Made by a program: the position numbers and the translations under genes | In this document: piece by piece, positions 53,566-61,948 of the stretch | Layout of the letters: the number at the start of each line of letters is the position of its first letter | How positions within the stretch are numbered: position 1 is the stretch's first letter | From: Verrucomicrobiaceae bacterium | GTDB taxonomy: Bacteria > Verrucomicrobiota > Verrucomicrobiia > Verrucomicrobiales > Verrucomicrobiaceae | DNA: 64,000 nt | Direction: 5' to 3' | NCBI GenBank assembly: GCA_947466075.1 | Contig: CANIBP010000017.1 | Coordinates: 1-64,000 of the forward strand | Notes under the pieces: generated by a model | The model's database searches: none | Seen by the model: only the letters and a program-made list of their open reading frames with translations | What the model was told of the DNA's origin: nothing

Positions 53566-56500
53566 TCAGTGATTGAACACGAATTCAGCCGAATTCAGCA
53601 GGCTCCACAGCACATCTTCAATGGCCGCCTGGCGGTTTGCCACGCCTACATCCAAAGCTTTGCCCGCTATCGCTGCTTCCTCCGCTGTCGGCAGGCGTGA
53701 GTAGCACGCGAGATACAGTTCTTCTATGATCTGCGCGGGCTTTAGTTCGTTCTTCGCGAGTCTGGCAGCGCGCCCCTTGGCGCTGACGAGCATTTCCTGC
53801 AGTTTGTTGGAATTCATCAGATGCAGCGCCTGCACAACACTGGGTTTGGCATCGCGCTCGCAGGGACACTCCGAGCTGGCGTTGGGACGTCCGAAGGCGT
53901 CCATGAACTGGCTTTCGAGCTTGTGATTCCATGTCTGTTTGGCCAGAGCATCGATGGGCATGCCGGAGAAAGGTTCTTTGACCTCGGTGATCTCGCAGAC
54001 GGCATCGAGCAGCGTTTCAGCAGGCAAACGGCGGCGGTAACTGCGGCTGTAGTTCTTGAGATCGGCGATGTTCGTCTCATTCGGCAGGCTGCTGAGTCGA
54101 TAAACCTGCGATAGCATGATGGTGCGCATCAGATGCTTCAGATCATAGCCGTTCTTCACGAAATCTTGGGCGAGCCAATCGAGCAGCGGGCCGTTGCTAG
54201 GCGGATTCGAGGCGCGGAAGTCATCCACGGGATCAACAATGCCGCGGCCCATGAAGCTGGACCAGGTGCGGTTCACCACGGCCTGCGCGAAGTAGGGGTT
54301 CTTCGGGTTCGTCATCCAATCGGCCAGGACGGCACGCGGATCCTGCGTTTCGGCGATGGGGATTTCTTTGTCGGCAGGTGGACGTGGTTTCAGCGCGGCC
54401 TTCGTCACCGGGTGCTCAATGCTGGCCGCACCTGGAGAGAACCACCACTGCTCCGGTTCACCACTGATCGGAGCGGAGATGCCTTGGCCTTTGCGTTTCA
54501 TCTGCGTGAAGAACGCCGCCATCTGGTAGTAGTCGGTCTGGTCCCACTTCTCCGTCGGATGATGATGGCACTTGGCGCACTCCAAGCGCACGCCGAGGAA
54601 GATTTGACCGATGAACGTGGCGGCGTCGATGGGTTCGCGTTTGTCTCGCCAGATGGCGACGGGGCCGTTCTTGTGCGTGTTGCCCTCAGCCGTGAGGAGT
54701 TCAGTCGCAAAGCGATTCCATGGTTTGTTCTCGCGGAAACTCTGCCGAATCCACTGATCGAGCAGATAGACCGGCTTCACGCCGATACGCGAAGGATTCG
54801 GACGAATGAGATCGCCCCACTTGATGGCCCAGTGATCGGCCCACTCGGGACGTTGCAGCAGTTGCTCGATCCACTGCTCGTGCTTCTTCGGGTTTTTGTC
54901 CGCGAGGAAGGTGCGGGCTTCCTCAATGGTCGGCAGCATGCCGATGGCGTCCAGCGTGCTGCGACGCAGGAATTCCTCGTCGCTGCACGTCTCGCTGGGC
55001 AGATGGCCGAGCTTTTGCAGACGGGCATAGACGAGCTTGTCGATCTCGTTGCGCACCGTGAGCTTCGCATAGCTCTCTGCTGGGAACAGCTTTTCAGCGG
55101 GCACCGCCACGCGCGAGATGCCCACCTGGCCCATGTAGCGGGCCACGATGACCGTCTCGCCGCTTTCCGTGCTCGTCTTGAGCTTTCCGGTTTCATCGAC
55201 TGCCGCGATGGCCTTCTCTGATGAAATGTAATCCGTCAGAGCTGTGACATCGCGGGTGGAGCCGTCGCTATATTTCGCCGTGACCTTCAGCGCCTGCTCC
55301 TCGCTCTTGCGATAGGTCTTCTCACTCGGCGTGACCTCGATGCCCGCCAGCGCAGGCTGGTTCGGCGTCTCGTAGGGCATGCCTTGCCGAATCCAGTCCG
55401 CGATGGTCTTCGCTGATGCCGAATCCGGTTCAAAGCGCTGCCCGCCCTCGTGCTGCACGCGCACGGTGGCCTTCTGCAGGATGAGGCTGTCTTCCGGCAG
55501 TGCGGGGAATACACGACGGCCACGCGAATCATTCACGACCTCCATGTAATCGGTCTTCGGGTCGAAGGCGAAGATGGAAAGCTTGAAGCCGGCCTGCCCG
55601 CTCGATTTGGCATGGCAGGAGCCGAGATTGCAGCCGGCCTTGCTGAGGATCGGCAGGATGTCCTTGGTGTAGGAAAGCGTCGGCGGCGTGCTCGGAGCTG
55701 ACGCAGGCTTATCGGCCGCGAGCTTTGTCACGTTCGCCTTCTCATCGAGCTGAATGAGCTTGCCGCTGTCGAGCGCCGTGAAGATGTTTTTGCCATCCGC
55801 GCTCATCACCGCCGCATTCGGCACGCCCTCGAGTGTCGTGAGTTTCTTCTCTTTGCCGGAGGTGAAGGCCAGCCGCACGCCATCGTGCGTCTTCAATTCA
55901 GTCACGCCATGCACGCCGCCTTTTTCGGTGAGGTAGGTGAGGCTCGTGGAGTCGGGTGACCACAACAGCGCGTTCACACCGGCGGATTTGTCCCCGAGGA
56001 GCATCAGCATCTCCTTGCTGGCAATGTCCCACACCTTGAGATCCTTGTCCGCGCTGCCGGTGGCGAGCCATTTGCCGTCCGTGCTGAAGCCGAGCGCCGT
56101 GATGTGGCCCACATGCCCCTCGATCTTGGCGATCTCCTTGAAGGTGGCCGCGTCCCACACCTTCGCGAGGTTGTCCGCACCGCCGGAGGCGATCTGCTTG
56201 CCGTCTTTGCTGATCGCGAGGATCAAAACATTGTCCGCATGCGCTTCAATCGTCTGCGCGGGCTTCGCCTCGCCGAGCTTCCAGCGATGCAGCACGCCTT
56301 TCACACTCGTGGCACCATCCGCGACGATCAGCGTCGTGTTGTCGAGCAGGAAGATCAGTCCCGTCACGCGGCCTTCAAGTGGAGCGGCCAAGGTGTGCGC
56401 CACCTTCCAATCCGCCGCATTCCACACCAGCACGGTGCGATAACCGCCCGCCGCGAGCAGCGAACCATCGGCATTCCACGCTAGTGACTGCACTACATCC

Positions 56501-57042
56501 TGGTGGCCTTCGAGCGTTGCGATCACGGGTGAGTCCTTCGCCGTCACATCACGCACCAGCACTCGATTCCCAAAGCCAGCAGCGAGCTTCTTGCCATCAG
56601 GACTCAGTGCCAGCGTCGTCGCTGGTGCATGACCCACAGGAAGAGCCACCAGTTTGTCCGCCGGTGTCAGTTCGCCGAACTTCTTCAGCGCCGCATCATC
56701 CCAGGCCGCGCCCGCGTTCACCCAGGCCTTGAGCAGATTGATCTGCTTCTCTGGCATCTGCTTCTTCGGTGGCATATGCGCATCGCCGGCATCGCTCAAG
56801 GCCGTGATCAGCGCACTGTGCCCCGCATCGCCCGCTTTCAGCGCGGCGCCATCTTCGCCGCCCTTGAGCGCCAGATCGCGCGTCTCCAGCGAGAGACCGC
56901 TTTTCTTCTTCTCCGCGTTGTGGCAGCCGAGGCACTGCGTCTTCAAAATCCCCATCGCCTGCACCGGATACACCTTCGCCACCTCCGCATGAAGCGAGGT
57001 GGTGAGCAAGACGAGCAACAGGGCTTTTCGGCGGGCAATCAT
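53566..57042 (-). CDS. PSD1 cytochrome / WD40 / DUF1549-DUF1553 protein
   Basis: From ATG 57042 the 1158-residue protein begins with a signal peptide (RKALLLVLLTTSLHA). A cytochrome PSD1 domain carries CLGCHNAEKKKSGLSLETRD, then seven or so WD40 blades (IATLEGHQDVVQSLAWNADG, IEGHVGHITALGFSTDG). A second cytochrome-like segment (LSKAGCNLGSCHAKSSGQAG), a BIG2-like strand domain (SEKTYRKSEEQALKVTAKYS), DUF1549 (ECAKCHHHPTEKWDQTDYYQ, the third haem-type motif) and DUF1553 (NPYFAQAVVNRTWSSFMGRG) follow. It heads the three-gene operon with DUF1501 and PPC. Extracytoplasmic; probably electron-transfer linked; substrate unknown. Confidence 0.9.
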   Translation of the reverse strand: MIARRKALLLVLLTTSLHAEVAKVYPVQAMGILKTQCLGCHNAEKKKSGLSLETRDLALKGGEDGAALKAGDAGHSALITALSDAGDAHMPPKKQMPEKQINLLKAWVNAGAAWDDAALKKFGELTPADKLVALPVGHAPATTLALSPDGKKLAAGFGNRVLVRDVTAKDSPVIATLEGHQDVVQSLAWNADGSLLAAGGYRTVLVWNAADWKVAHTLAAPLEGRVTGLIFLLDNTTLIVADGATSVKGVLHRWKLGEAKPAQTIEAHADNVLILAISKDGKQIASGGADNLAKVWDAATFKEIAKIEGHVGHITALGFSTDGKWLATGSADKDLKVWDIASKEMLMLLGDKSAGVNALLWSPDSTSLTYLTEKGGVHGVTELKTHDGVRLAFTSGKEKKLTTLEGVPNAAVMSADGKNIFTALDSGKLIQLDEKANVTKLAADKPASAPSTPPTLSYTKDILPILSKAGCNLGSCHAKSSGQAGFKLSIFAFDPKTDYMEVVNDSRGRRVFPALPEDSLILQKATVRVQHEGGQRFEPDSASAKTIADWIRQGMPYETPNQPALAGIEVTPSEKTYRKSEEQALKVTAKYSDGSTRDVTALTDYISSEKAIAAVDETGKLKTSTESGETVIVARYMGQVGISRVAVPAEKLFPAESYAKLTVRNEIDKLVYARLQKLGHLPSETCSDEEFLRRSTLDAIGMLPTIEEARTFLADKNPKKHEQWIEQLLQRPEWADHWAIKWGDLIRPNPSRIGVKPVYLLDQWIRQSFRENKPWNRFATELLTAEGNTHKNGPVAIWRDKREPIDAATFIGQIFLGVRLECAKCHHHPTEKWDQTDYYQMAAFFTQMKRKGQGISAPISGEPEQWWFSPGAASIEHPVTKAALKPRPPADKEIPIAETQDPRAVLADWMTNPKNPYFAQAVVNRTWSSFMGRGIVDPVDDFRASNPPSNGPLLDWLAQDFVKNGYDLKHLMRTIMLSQVYRLSSLPNETNIADLKNYSRSYRRRLPAETLLDAVCEITEVKEPFSGMPIDALAKQTWNHKLESQFMDAFGRPNASSECPCERDAKPSVVQALHLMNSNKLQEMLVSAKGRAARLAKNELKPAQIIEELYLACYSRLPTAEEAAIAGKALDVGVANRQAAIEDVLWSLLNSAEFVFNH

Positions 57043-57087
57043 GAGCACTTCAAACTACGGGCTCTCCAACGCGTCTCTTGCCGCGCA

Positions 57088-57258
57088 TCACTCCTGGAGC
57101 GGCTGATTGGAGATCGACACGTCGTCCACATACAGCGTCGCGGATTTGTAATGCTCGTTGTAGGCGCTGAGGCCGATCTCGAGGCTGTTGTAGATGGTGT
57201 TGGCCAGAATCAGAGTCTGCCCATGGGTGTCGATGATCTTCTGCCCATGTGAAATCAT
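57088..57258 (-). pseudogene. C-terminal relic of a secreted beta-sandwich protein
   Basis: On the minus strand a 56-codon frame reads ...THGQTLILANTIYNSLEIGL and SATLYVDDVSIS, then ends. This is the kind of final strand found in carbohydrate-binding or LamG-like domains of secreted proteins. It opens right at the DUF4276 stop (ATGA at 57255-57258), but that ATG is probably accidental, because the chain looks like the tail of something longer. It would be the 3' remnant left when the neighbouring pair was inserted or the gene deleted. Confidence 0.5.
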
Positions 57259-57914
57259 CGCCAAGACTTCAACTGTTCCACAAACATAGCTAAACTGCGA
57301 GATGCTTGGATGGCAGGTTCAAGCGGTTGTTCCGCTGCCTGCCAGAACAATTCGGCACGGGTGAGATTGCGGACACGGGCTTCCTCATCGCGCAAATCCT
57401 TGAGCTGGGGCGGTGGTTGTTTGCCGTAGTAGTCGCGGGCCGTCTTTTGAGAAGCCTGAGCAAAAAGAGGCAAGTCTTCGCGATCTGGTTTCAGCAGTTT
57501 GAGCACCCAACTTTCGATCATTTCAACAGGCACCGCCAGAGCGACATCCACAGGCCATTTTGAGGCATCCGGGCCAAGCTCCTCTATCAGCATTTGCTGC
57601 ATTGCTGGATAGCGAGGTGCTTTCGTTTTATCTAATGCGGGTAGCGGACGTGGGTAGGCACGGCCACCGGGGTGCTGCGGGGCACGGTCGTTATCCACAG
57701 CAATGATCACAGCGATGTCCTGCCTATCGGCCCAGTGTTTGAAGCGGCAAATGAGCAACTTGGAGGTGGCGAGGACCGACTTCCAGTTCGCTCCGGGGCG
57801 CACTCGGTATTCGTCGCCGTATGCGAATGAGCGCCCCGTCGCCTGTTCAGCGAGACGCTCGTAGAACATCTCGTCGTCCTCGCCTTCGGAAAGAATGTAG
57901 AGATGTGTAGCCAT
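57255..57914 (-). CDS. DUF4276-like partner protein of an AAA ATPase
   Basis: From ATG 57914 the 219-residue protein opens HLYILSEGEDDEMFYERLAEQ, a Toprim-like first strand with acidic residues, then VIIAVDNDRAPQHPGGRAYP (DxD) and VDVALAVPVEMIESWVLKLL, in line with DUF4276/RloB-like proteins whose fold is related to Toprim nucleases. It is one base after the ATPase stop (TGAGATG), so the two are certainly cotranscribed. ATPase plus Toprim-like protein is a recurring anti-phage layout. Confidence 0.7.
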   Translation of the reverse strand: MATHLYILSEGEDDEMFYERLAEQATGRSFAYGDEYRVRPGANWKSVLATSKLLICRFKHWADRQDIAVIIAVDNDRAPQHPGGRAYPRPLPALDKTKAPRYPAMQQMLIEELGPDASKWPVDVALAVPVEMIESWVLKLLKPDREDLPLFAQASQKTARDYYGKQPPPQLKDLRDEEARVRNLTRAELFWQAAEQPLEPAIQASRSLAMFVEQLKSWR

Positions 57915-57915
57915 C

Positions 57916-58920
57916 TCAGGCTTTGGCATTACTTTTGAAAATCTGCGGCACGCCTCCCACAAGGCCCGAGAACCACAGATTACCGAGTGGCATGTCATCA
58001 GGATCCACCTTGTCGTAATCCAGTCCTTCGAGTTTGTCAGCCAGCGAGGTCAGCGTACTGGCTCCGTCCTTTTTCTCCACAATGATGACGGCCTCCTTGT
58101 CATCTTGGAAACAGTCAACGAGATAGGGATTGTGGGTTGTGGCGATGATATTGATCTGGTGCTTTTCGGCGATGTCTTTCATCATTGGTGCCACATGCTC
58201 GAAAAGGCGCGGATGAAGGCCACGATCAATATCTTCCAACAGAATGATCGGTGGTGGGTTCTCCTGATGGAGAATAGTGAGGATGCAGAGAACTAGGCGC
58301 GTGCCCTCTGAAAGCTCGGTGGCGGGAAGAGGTTCCTTGAGCCCCTTTTCGCGCACTTGGATTTGTTTCTTGCCTTGTTCAACTGTGCGGAGGCTCAGCT
58401 TATCCACCTCAGGAACCAAACGTTTGAAACTTGCTTCAATTTTTTCGAAAAGGTCTTCTCGGTCGCCGCTCTTGAGAGTTTCAAGAACTTGAGCTGTGCC
58501 TTTGCCAGAAGAAGACACAGCGGCGTTTGCTACAACTGTTTCGATGCCAGAAACCTCCTCCGAGTTGATGTTGTAGATAGCGAAGGATTCTGGCTTCCAA
58601 GGAATTTCGTTGGCTGGCACTTGAAGCAAGCTCCCCCCGGCTGCGACGTGGCAATCTATTCTTTGGTCTCCCATCCAAACAGATATTCCGGCGTCACTTG
58701 TTCCCGAGTTCACATGTCGTTGCCACCTGGACTCCAAGAGCCAGAACTTCTTTCCATTCTTGTTCTCAGCGGAAGTGAACTTGCCTGCTGTCTTTGTAAA
58801 AGCCTTCAGTAAATTGCTCTTCCCCGACCCATTCGCACCCACGACGAGCGAGAAGGGTCGCAGTTTGACTTCGGCATCGACGAACGAGCGGTAGTTTTGG
58901 ATGCGTACGCGGGTGATCAT
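57916..58920 (-). CDS. AAA family ATPase (RecF/AAA_21 type)
   Basis: From ATG 58920 the 334-residue protein starts ITRVRIQNYRSFVDAEVKLR and has Walker A GANGSGKS (28-35), the ABC-like signature ELSEGTRLVLCILTIL, Walker B IILLEDIDRGLHP and the His switch IIATTHNPYLVD. This is the small SMC/RecF-type ATPase found as the first gene in OLD-, Septu- and AbiL-like defence pairs. Its partner is the DUF4276-like protein. Defence is inferred from this pairing and from the relic next to it. Confidence 0.82.
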   Translation of the reverse strand: MITRVRIQNYRSFVDAEVKLRPFSLVVGANGSGKSNLLKAFTKTAGKFTSAENKNGKKFWLLESRWQRHVNSGTSDAGISVWMGDQRIDCHVAAGGSLLQVPANEIPWKPESFAIYNINSEEVSGIETVVANAAVSSSGKGTAQVLETLKSGDREDLFEKIEASFKRLVPEVDKLSLRTVEQGKKQIQVREKGLKEPLPATELSEGTRLVLCILTILHQENPPPIILLEDIDRGLHPRLFEHVAPMMKDIAEKHQINIIATTHNPYLVDCFQDDKEAVIIVEKKDGASTLTSLADKLEGLDYDKVDPDDMPLGNLWFSGLVGGVPQIFKSNAKA

Positions 58921-59006
58921 TACCAGAAGGCTAGCTTGTCCATCTTTAGGCTGCAAGGGAGTAAAGTCGAGATGGCTGGAGTTTGAGTCTGCACACCCCA
59001 AACAAA

Positions 59007-59036
59007 AACGCCTGACCGTTTTCACGATCAGGCGTT
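59007..59036 (-). terminator. efp terminator
   Basis: Perfect 9-bp arms AACGCCTGA (59007-59015) and TCAGGCGTT (59028-59036) with a 12-base loop. On the minus strand the stem is followed by a T-rich run (TTTTGTTTG), 25 bases after the efp stop. Confidence 0.8.
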
Positions 59037-59061
59037 CGTCGAATGATTCAGTCCGCAGAAC

Positions 59062-59631
59062 TCAGTTCGCGCGACCGAGGTAGGTGCCGTCTTCGGTCTT
59101 GACGCTGATCTTGTCACCATTGCCGACGAACAGCGGCACCTGCACGCGCATGCCGGACTCGGTGATCGCTTCCTTGTACACGTTGTTGGCGGAGTCGCCC
59201 TTCACGCCCGCAGGGCTGTCGGTGATGGTCATGATGATGTTGGCGGGCAACTCGATGCCGGCGACGACGTCATCAGCAAAGACGACGAGGTACTTCTGGC
59301 CTTCGATGAGGTAGCCGCGGGTCTTGGCGTCGAGCTTGTCCTCGCCGATGAGCACGTCTTCAAAGGTGTCCGGGTGGATGAAGTGGTAGCCGTCGCCATC
59401 CTTGTAGCTGTACTCGTGGTTGTCGCGCACGAGGTTCACGGATTCGAGCGACTCATTGGAAGTCATGCGCAGGTTGTACATCTTGCCGATGGTGATGCTG
59501 CGGATGGACATCTGCACGAACGACGCCATGCGTGGCGGGGTCTTGAGTTCGGTGTCGGTGACGACGCACACGTCGTTGTTGTGACGGACGGCGTGGCCTT
59601 TGCGGAGATTGATGACGGGGGTGGCTGGCAT
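59062..59631 (-). CDS. efp: elongation factor P-like protein with Arg at the loop tip
   Basis: The 189-residue protein has the three OB-like domains of EF-P: INLRKGHAVRHNNDVCVVTD, VNLVRDNHEYSYKDGDGYHF with HPDTFEDVLI, VVAGIELPANIIMTITDSPA and VQVPLFVGNGDKISVKTEDGTYLGR. It helps ribosomes form difficult peptide bonds. The domain I loop reads LKTPPRMASFVQ: the tip, where a modified Lys sits in E. coli EF-P, is Arg34. That is the pattern of Arg-type EF-P or of the EfpL (YeiP) branch. Confidence 0.88.
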   Translation of the reverse strand: MPATPVINLRKGHAVRHNNDVCVVTDTELKTPPRMASFVQMSIRSITIGKMYNLRMTSNESLESVNLVRDNHEYSYKDGDGYHFIHPDTFEDVLIGEDKLDAKTRGYLIEGQKYLVVFADDVVAGIELPANIIMTITDSPAGVKGDSANNVYKEAITESGMRVQVPLFVGNGDKISVKTEDGTYLGRAN

Positions 59632-59659
59632 AAGAGCGTGCTTTCATGGCGAGTTTACA

Positions 59660-59674
59660 GCGCTTTGCAAGCGC
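59660..59674. promoter_or_regulatory. palindrome upstream of efp
   Basis: GCGCTT-TGC-AAGCGC is a perfect interrupted palindrome 29 bases before the efp start. It could be an operator or a 5'-UTR hairpin. The rest of 59632-59882 shows nothing clear. Confidence 0.35.
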
Positions 59675-59882
59675 CTGTTCGGGGTGGGTGGGGTGCAAGT
59701 TACAACCGGGCAAGAGATTGAAATGAGAACATGAACCCTTTCTCCTATTACTGGAGTCCTGTGAGAAATCGGCATTACAACAAAACCCATGTGGATCCTC
59801 TCCCATTCTCAAGAAGCCTCGCTTGCTGCTCCTAGTCTTCTGAATCAAGGTCTAGTCCTCTCGATCCAGATCGAAATTCACC

Positions 59883-61889
59883 ATGAACACCCACCACCTC
59901 ATCGCCTCCCTTGCCACGATCCTTGTGGCTTCCCTAGGGACGCTGGCGGCAGGCGAGCCTGCGCTTCCTGAAGTCTTCCAAGCCGGGAAGTTGGCCGAAC
60001 TGGGTGCAGCGATCACGCAGGCGGTGAGCGAGGCGAAGATTGTGGGGGCGGTGCTGTGGGTGGAGCGTGAGGGCGTGGCGCATCACCGGGCCTTTGGCCA
60101 GCGGGCGCTGAAGCCAGAGGTGGAAGCCATGACGGAGGACACGATTTTTGATGTAGCCTCGATCACCAAGGCGGTCGCCACTGCGAGCGCGGCGATGCGG
60201 TGTGTGGAGCGCGGTCTGCTGAACGTGGATGATCCCGTGTCGAAGCATCTCGCGGAATTCACCGGCGAGGGACGTGAAAAGATCACGATCAAACATCTCC
60301 TGCTGCACAGCTCGGGTTTGCAGGTGAACCTGAACGGGACGCGGCCCCCCTTCAGCCACAGCCCTGCCGAGGCCTATGCGCAGGCCTGCCGCGAGAAGCC
60401 GCTGTTTGAGCCGGGCAGCGCCTTTTCCTACAGCAGCGTGGGCAGCTTGGTTCTGGGGCTGGTGATCCAGCGGGTGACGGGGCAGGGGCTGGATGCGTTT
60501 TGCCGCACGGAGATTTTCGAGCCGCTGAAGATGCGGGACACGCTGTTCCGTCCGGCGGGTGAGGCACTTCGTCGCGTGGCCCCATCAAGCGCTCCGGAGC
60601 GCGGGCAGGTGGACGACACCGTCGCGCGGGAGATGGGCGGAGTGGCGGGCCATGCCTCGCTCTTCACCACGGCGCCGGATCTGGCCCGCTTTGCCCGCAT
60701 GATGCGGAACCACGGCGAACTCGATGGCGTGCGTGTGTTCAAAGCGGAAACCCTCCTACTCATGACGAGTGTGCAGAGTCCGCCGGGCCTGCGCTCGCCT
60801 GATGCGCAGAACCTGCCGGTGCGGCGCGGCCTCGGCTGGGACATCGACACGCCGTATCGCACGCCGCCGCATGATTACTCGCTGGCACGCGGGGCGCTCT
60901 TCCCCGTTGGCAGCTATGGCCACACGGGCTGGACGGGGCAGATGCTGTGGATCGATCCATTCTCGCGGACCTTCGTGATCTTCCTATGCAATCGTTACGG
61001 CAGTGACGGCAAGGACACGCGGCCGGAGGTGTATCGCCTGCATTACCGTATTTCGACGCTCGCTGCGGAGGCGGTGAAGGGCTTTAATTTCAAGAAGGTG
61101 CCGGGGACGCCGCCGACGAATGCCGTGACGAAAGAACCACCGTTCACGAACAGCCTGGGCATGAAGTTCGTCCCAGTGCCGGGCACGAAGGTGCTCATGT
61201 GCATGCATGAGACGAGACGCGCGGATTACGCCGCGTATGCCGCGACTCATCCCGATGCCGAGGCCTCCTGGCGGGATGTCTCCATGGAAAAGATCCCCGT
61301 CGGCGCGGGCGATGACGAGCCGGTGGTGAATGTGAGCTGGGATGATGCGAAGGCGTTCTGCGCGTGGCTGGGCAGCAAGGAAGGGCGCAGCTATCGCCTG
61401 CCCACTGACCGTGAGTGGAGCATCGCCGTCGGCATTGGTGAGTATGAACCTGCCACGGGAGCCACACCGGAGAGTCTGAGCGCGAAGCTCAAAGGCGTGT
61501 ATCCCTGGGGTCGGCAATGGCCGCCGGTGAAGGGTGCGGGAAACTATGCGGAGGAAGATTGCCGGAAGAAGATTCAGTCCGAGAAGACGATGCAAGGCTA
61601 TGCCGACGGGTTTGCCGTGACATCACCTGTGATGAGCTTCCCACCAAACGAACTGGGCATTCATGATCTGGGCGGCAACGTGTGGGAATGGTGCGAGGAC
61701 TGGTTCAACGCCGAGCAGAAACTGCACGTCCTGCGTGGAGCATCCTGGGGCAGCAGTGCCCGCGAACCGTTGCTGTCCTCCTTCCGCGGCCCGCAGACGG
61801 CCGATCGTCGCTGGCGTTGTGACGGTTTCCGCTGCGTGCTGGAAGTGTCGGCGGTGCCTGCTGACGGCGAGAGCGCCGTGCCGAAATAG
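59883..61889 (+). CDS. secreted serine beta-lactamase-like / SUMF1-like fusion
   Basis: The 668-residue protein has a signal peptide (MNTHHLIASLATILVASLGT). Residues about 35-400 are a class C beta-lactamase/esterase fold with SITK (Ser93, Lys96), Tyr183 in FSYSSVG and HTGWTG. From about 415, PFTNSLGMKFVPVPGTKVLM starts a SUMF1/FGE-sulfatase-type domain with VVNVSWDDAKAFCAWL, YRLPTDREWSIAV and LGGNVWEWCEDWF. The two Cys residues of true formylglycine-generating enzymes are missing: the region reads LRGASWGSSAREPLLSSF. So it is probably a binding or structural FGE fold. Function of the fusion unknown. Confidence 0.85.
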   Translation: MNTHHLIASLATILVASLGTLAAGEPALPEVFQAGKLAELGAAITQAVSEAKIVGAVLWVEREGVAHHRAFGQRALKPEVEAMTEDTIFDVASITKAVATASAAMRCVERGLLNVDDPVSKHLAEFTGEGREKITIKHLLLHSSGLQVNLNGTRPPFSHSPAEAYAQACREKPLFEPGSAFSYSSVGSLVLGLVIQRVTGQGLDAFCRTEIFEPLKMRDTLFRPAGEALRRVAPSSAPERGQVDDTVAREMGGVAGHASLFTTAPDLARFARMMRNHGELDGVRVFKAETLLLMTSVQSPPGLRSPDAQNLPVRRGLGWDIDTPYRTPPHDYSLARGALFPVGSYGHTGWTGQMLWIDPFSRTFVIFLCNRYGSDGKDTRPEVYRLHYRISTLAAEAVKGFNFKKVPGTPPTNAVTKEPPFTNSLGMKFVPVPGTKVLMCMHETRRADYAAYAATHPDAEASWRDVSMEKIPVGAGDDEPVVNVSWDDAKAFCAWLGSKEGRSYRLPTDREWSIAVGIGEYEPATGATPESLSAKLKGVYPWGRQWPPVKGAGNYAEEDCRKKIQSEKTMQGYADGFAVTSPVMSFPPNELGIHDLGGNVWEWCEDWFNAEQKLHVLRGASWGSSAREPLLSSFRGPQTADRRWRCDGFRCVLEVSAVPADGESAVPK

Positions 61890-61948
61890 CAGGAAATGCA
61901 CAGCCAAAGCTCGTTTGATGTTGGCACTTCTCTGAATCAACGTCGCCC

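Noticed and set aside
59883..61889. Active formylglycine-generating enzyme for sulfatases
   Set aside because: The catalytic Cys pair is missing and there is no sulfatase gene in the window.
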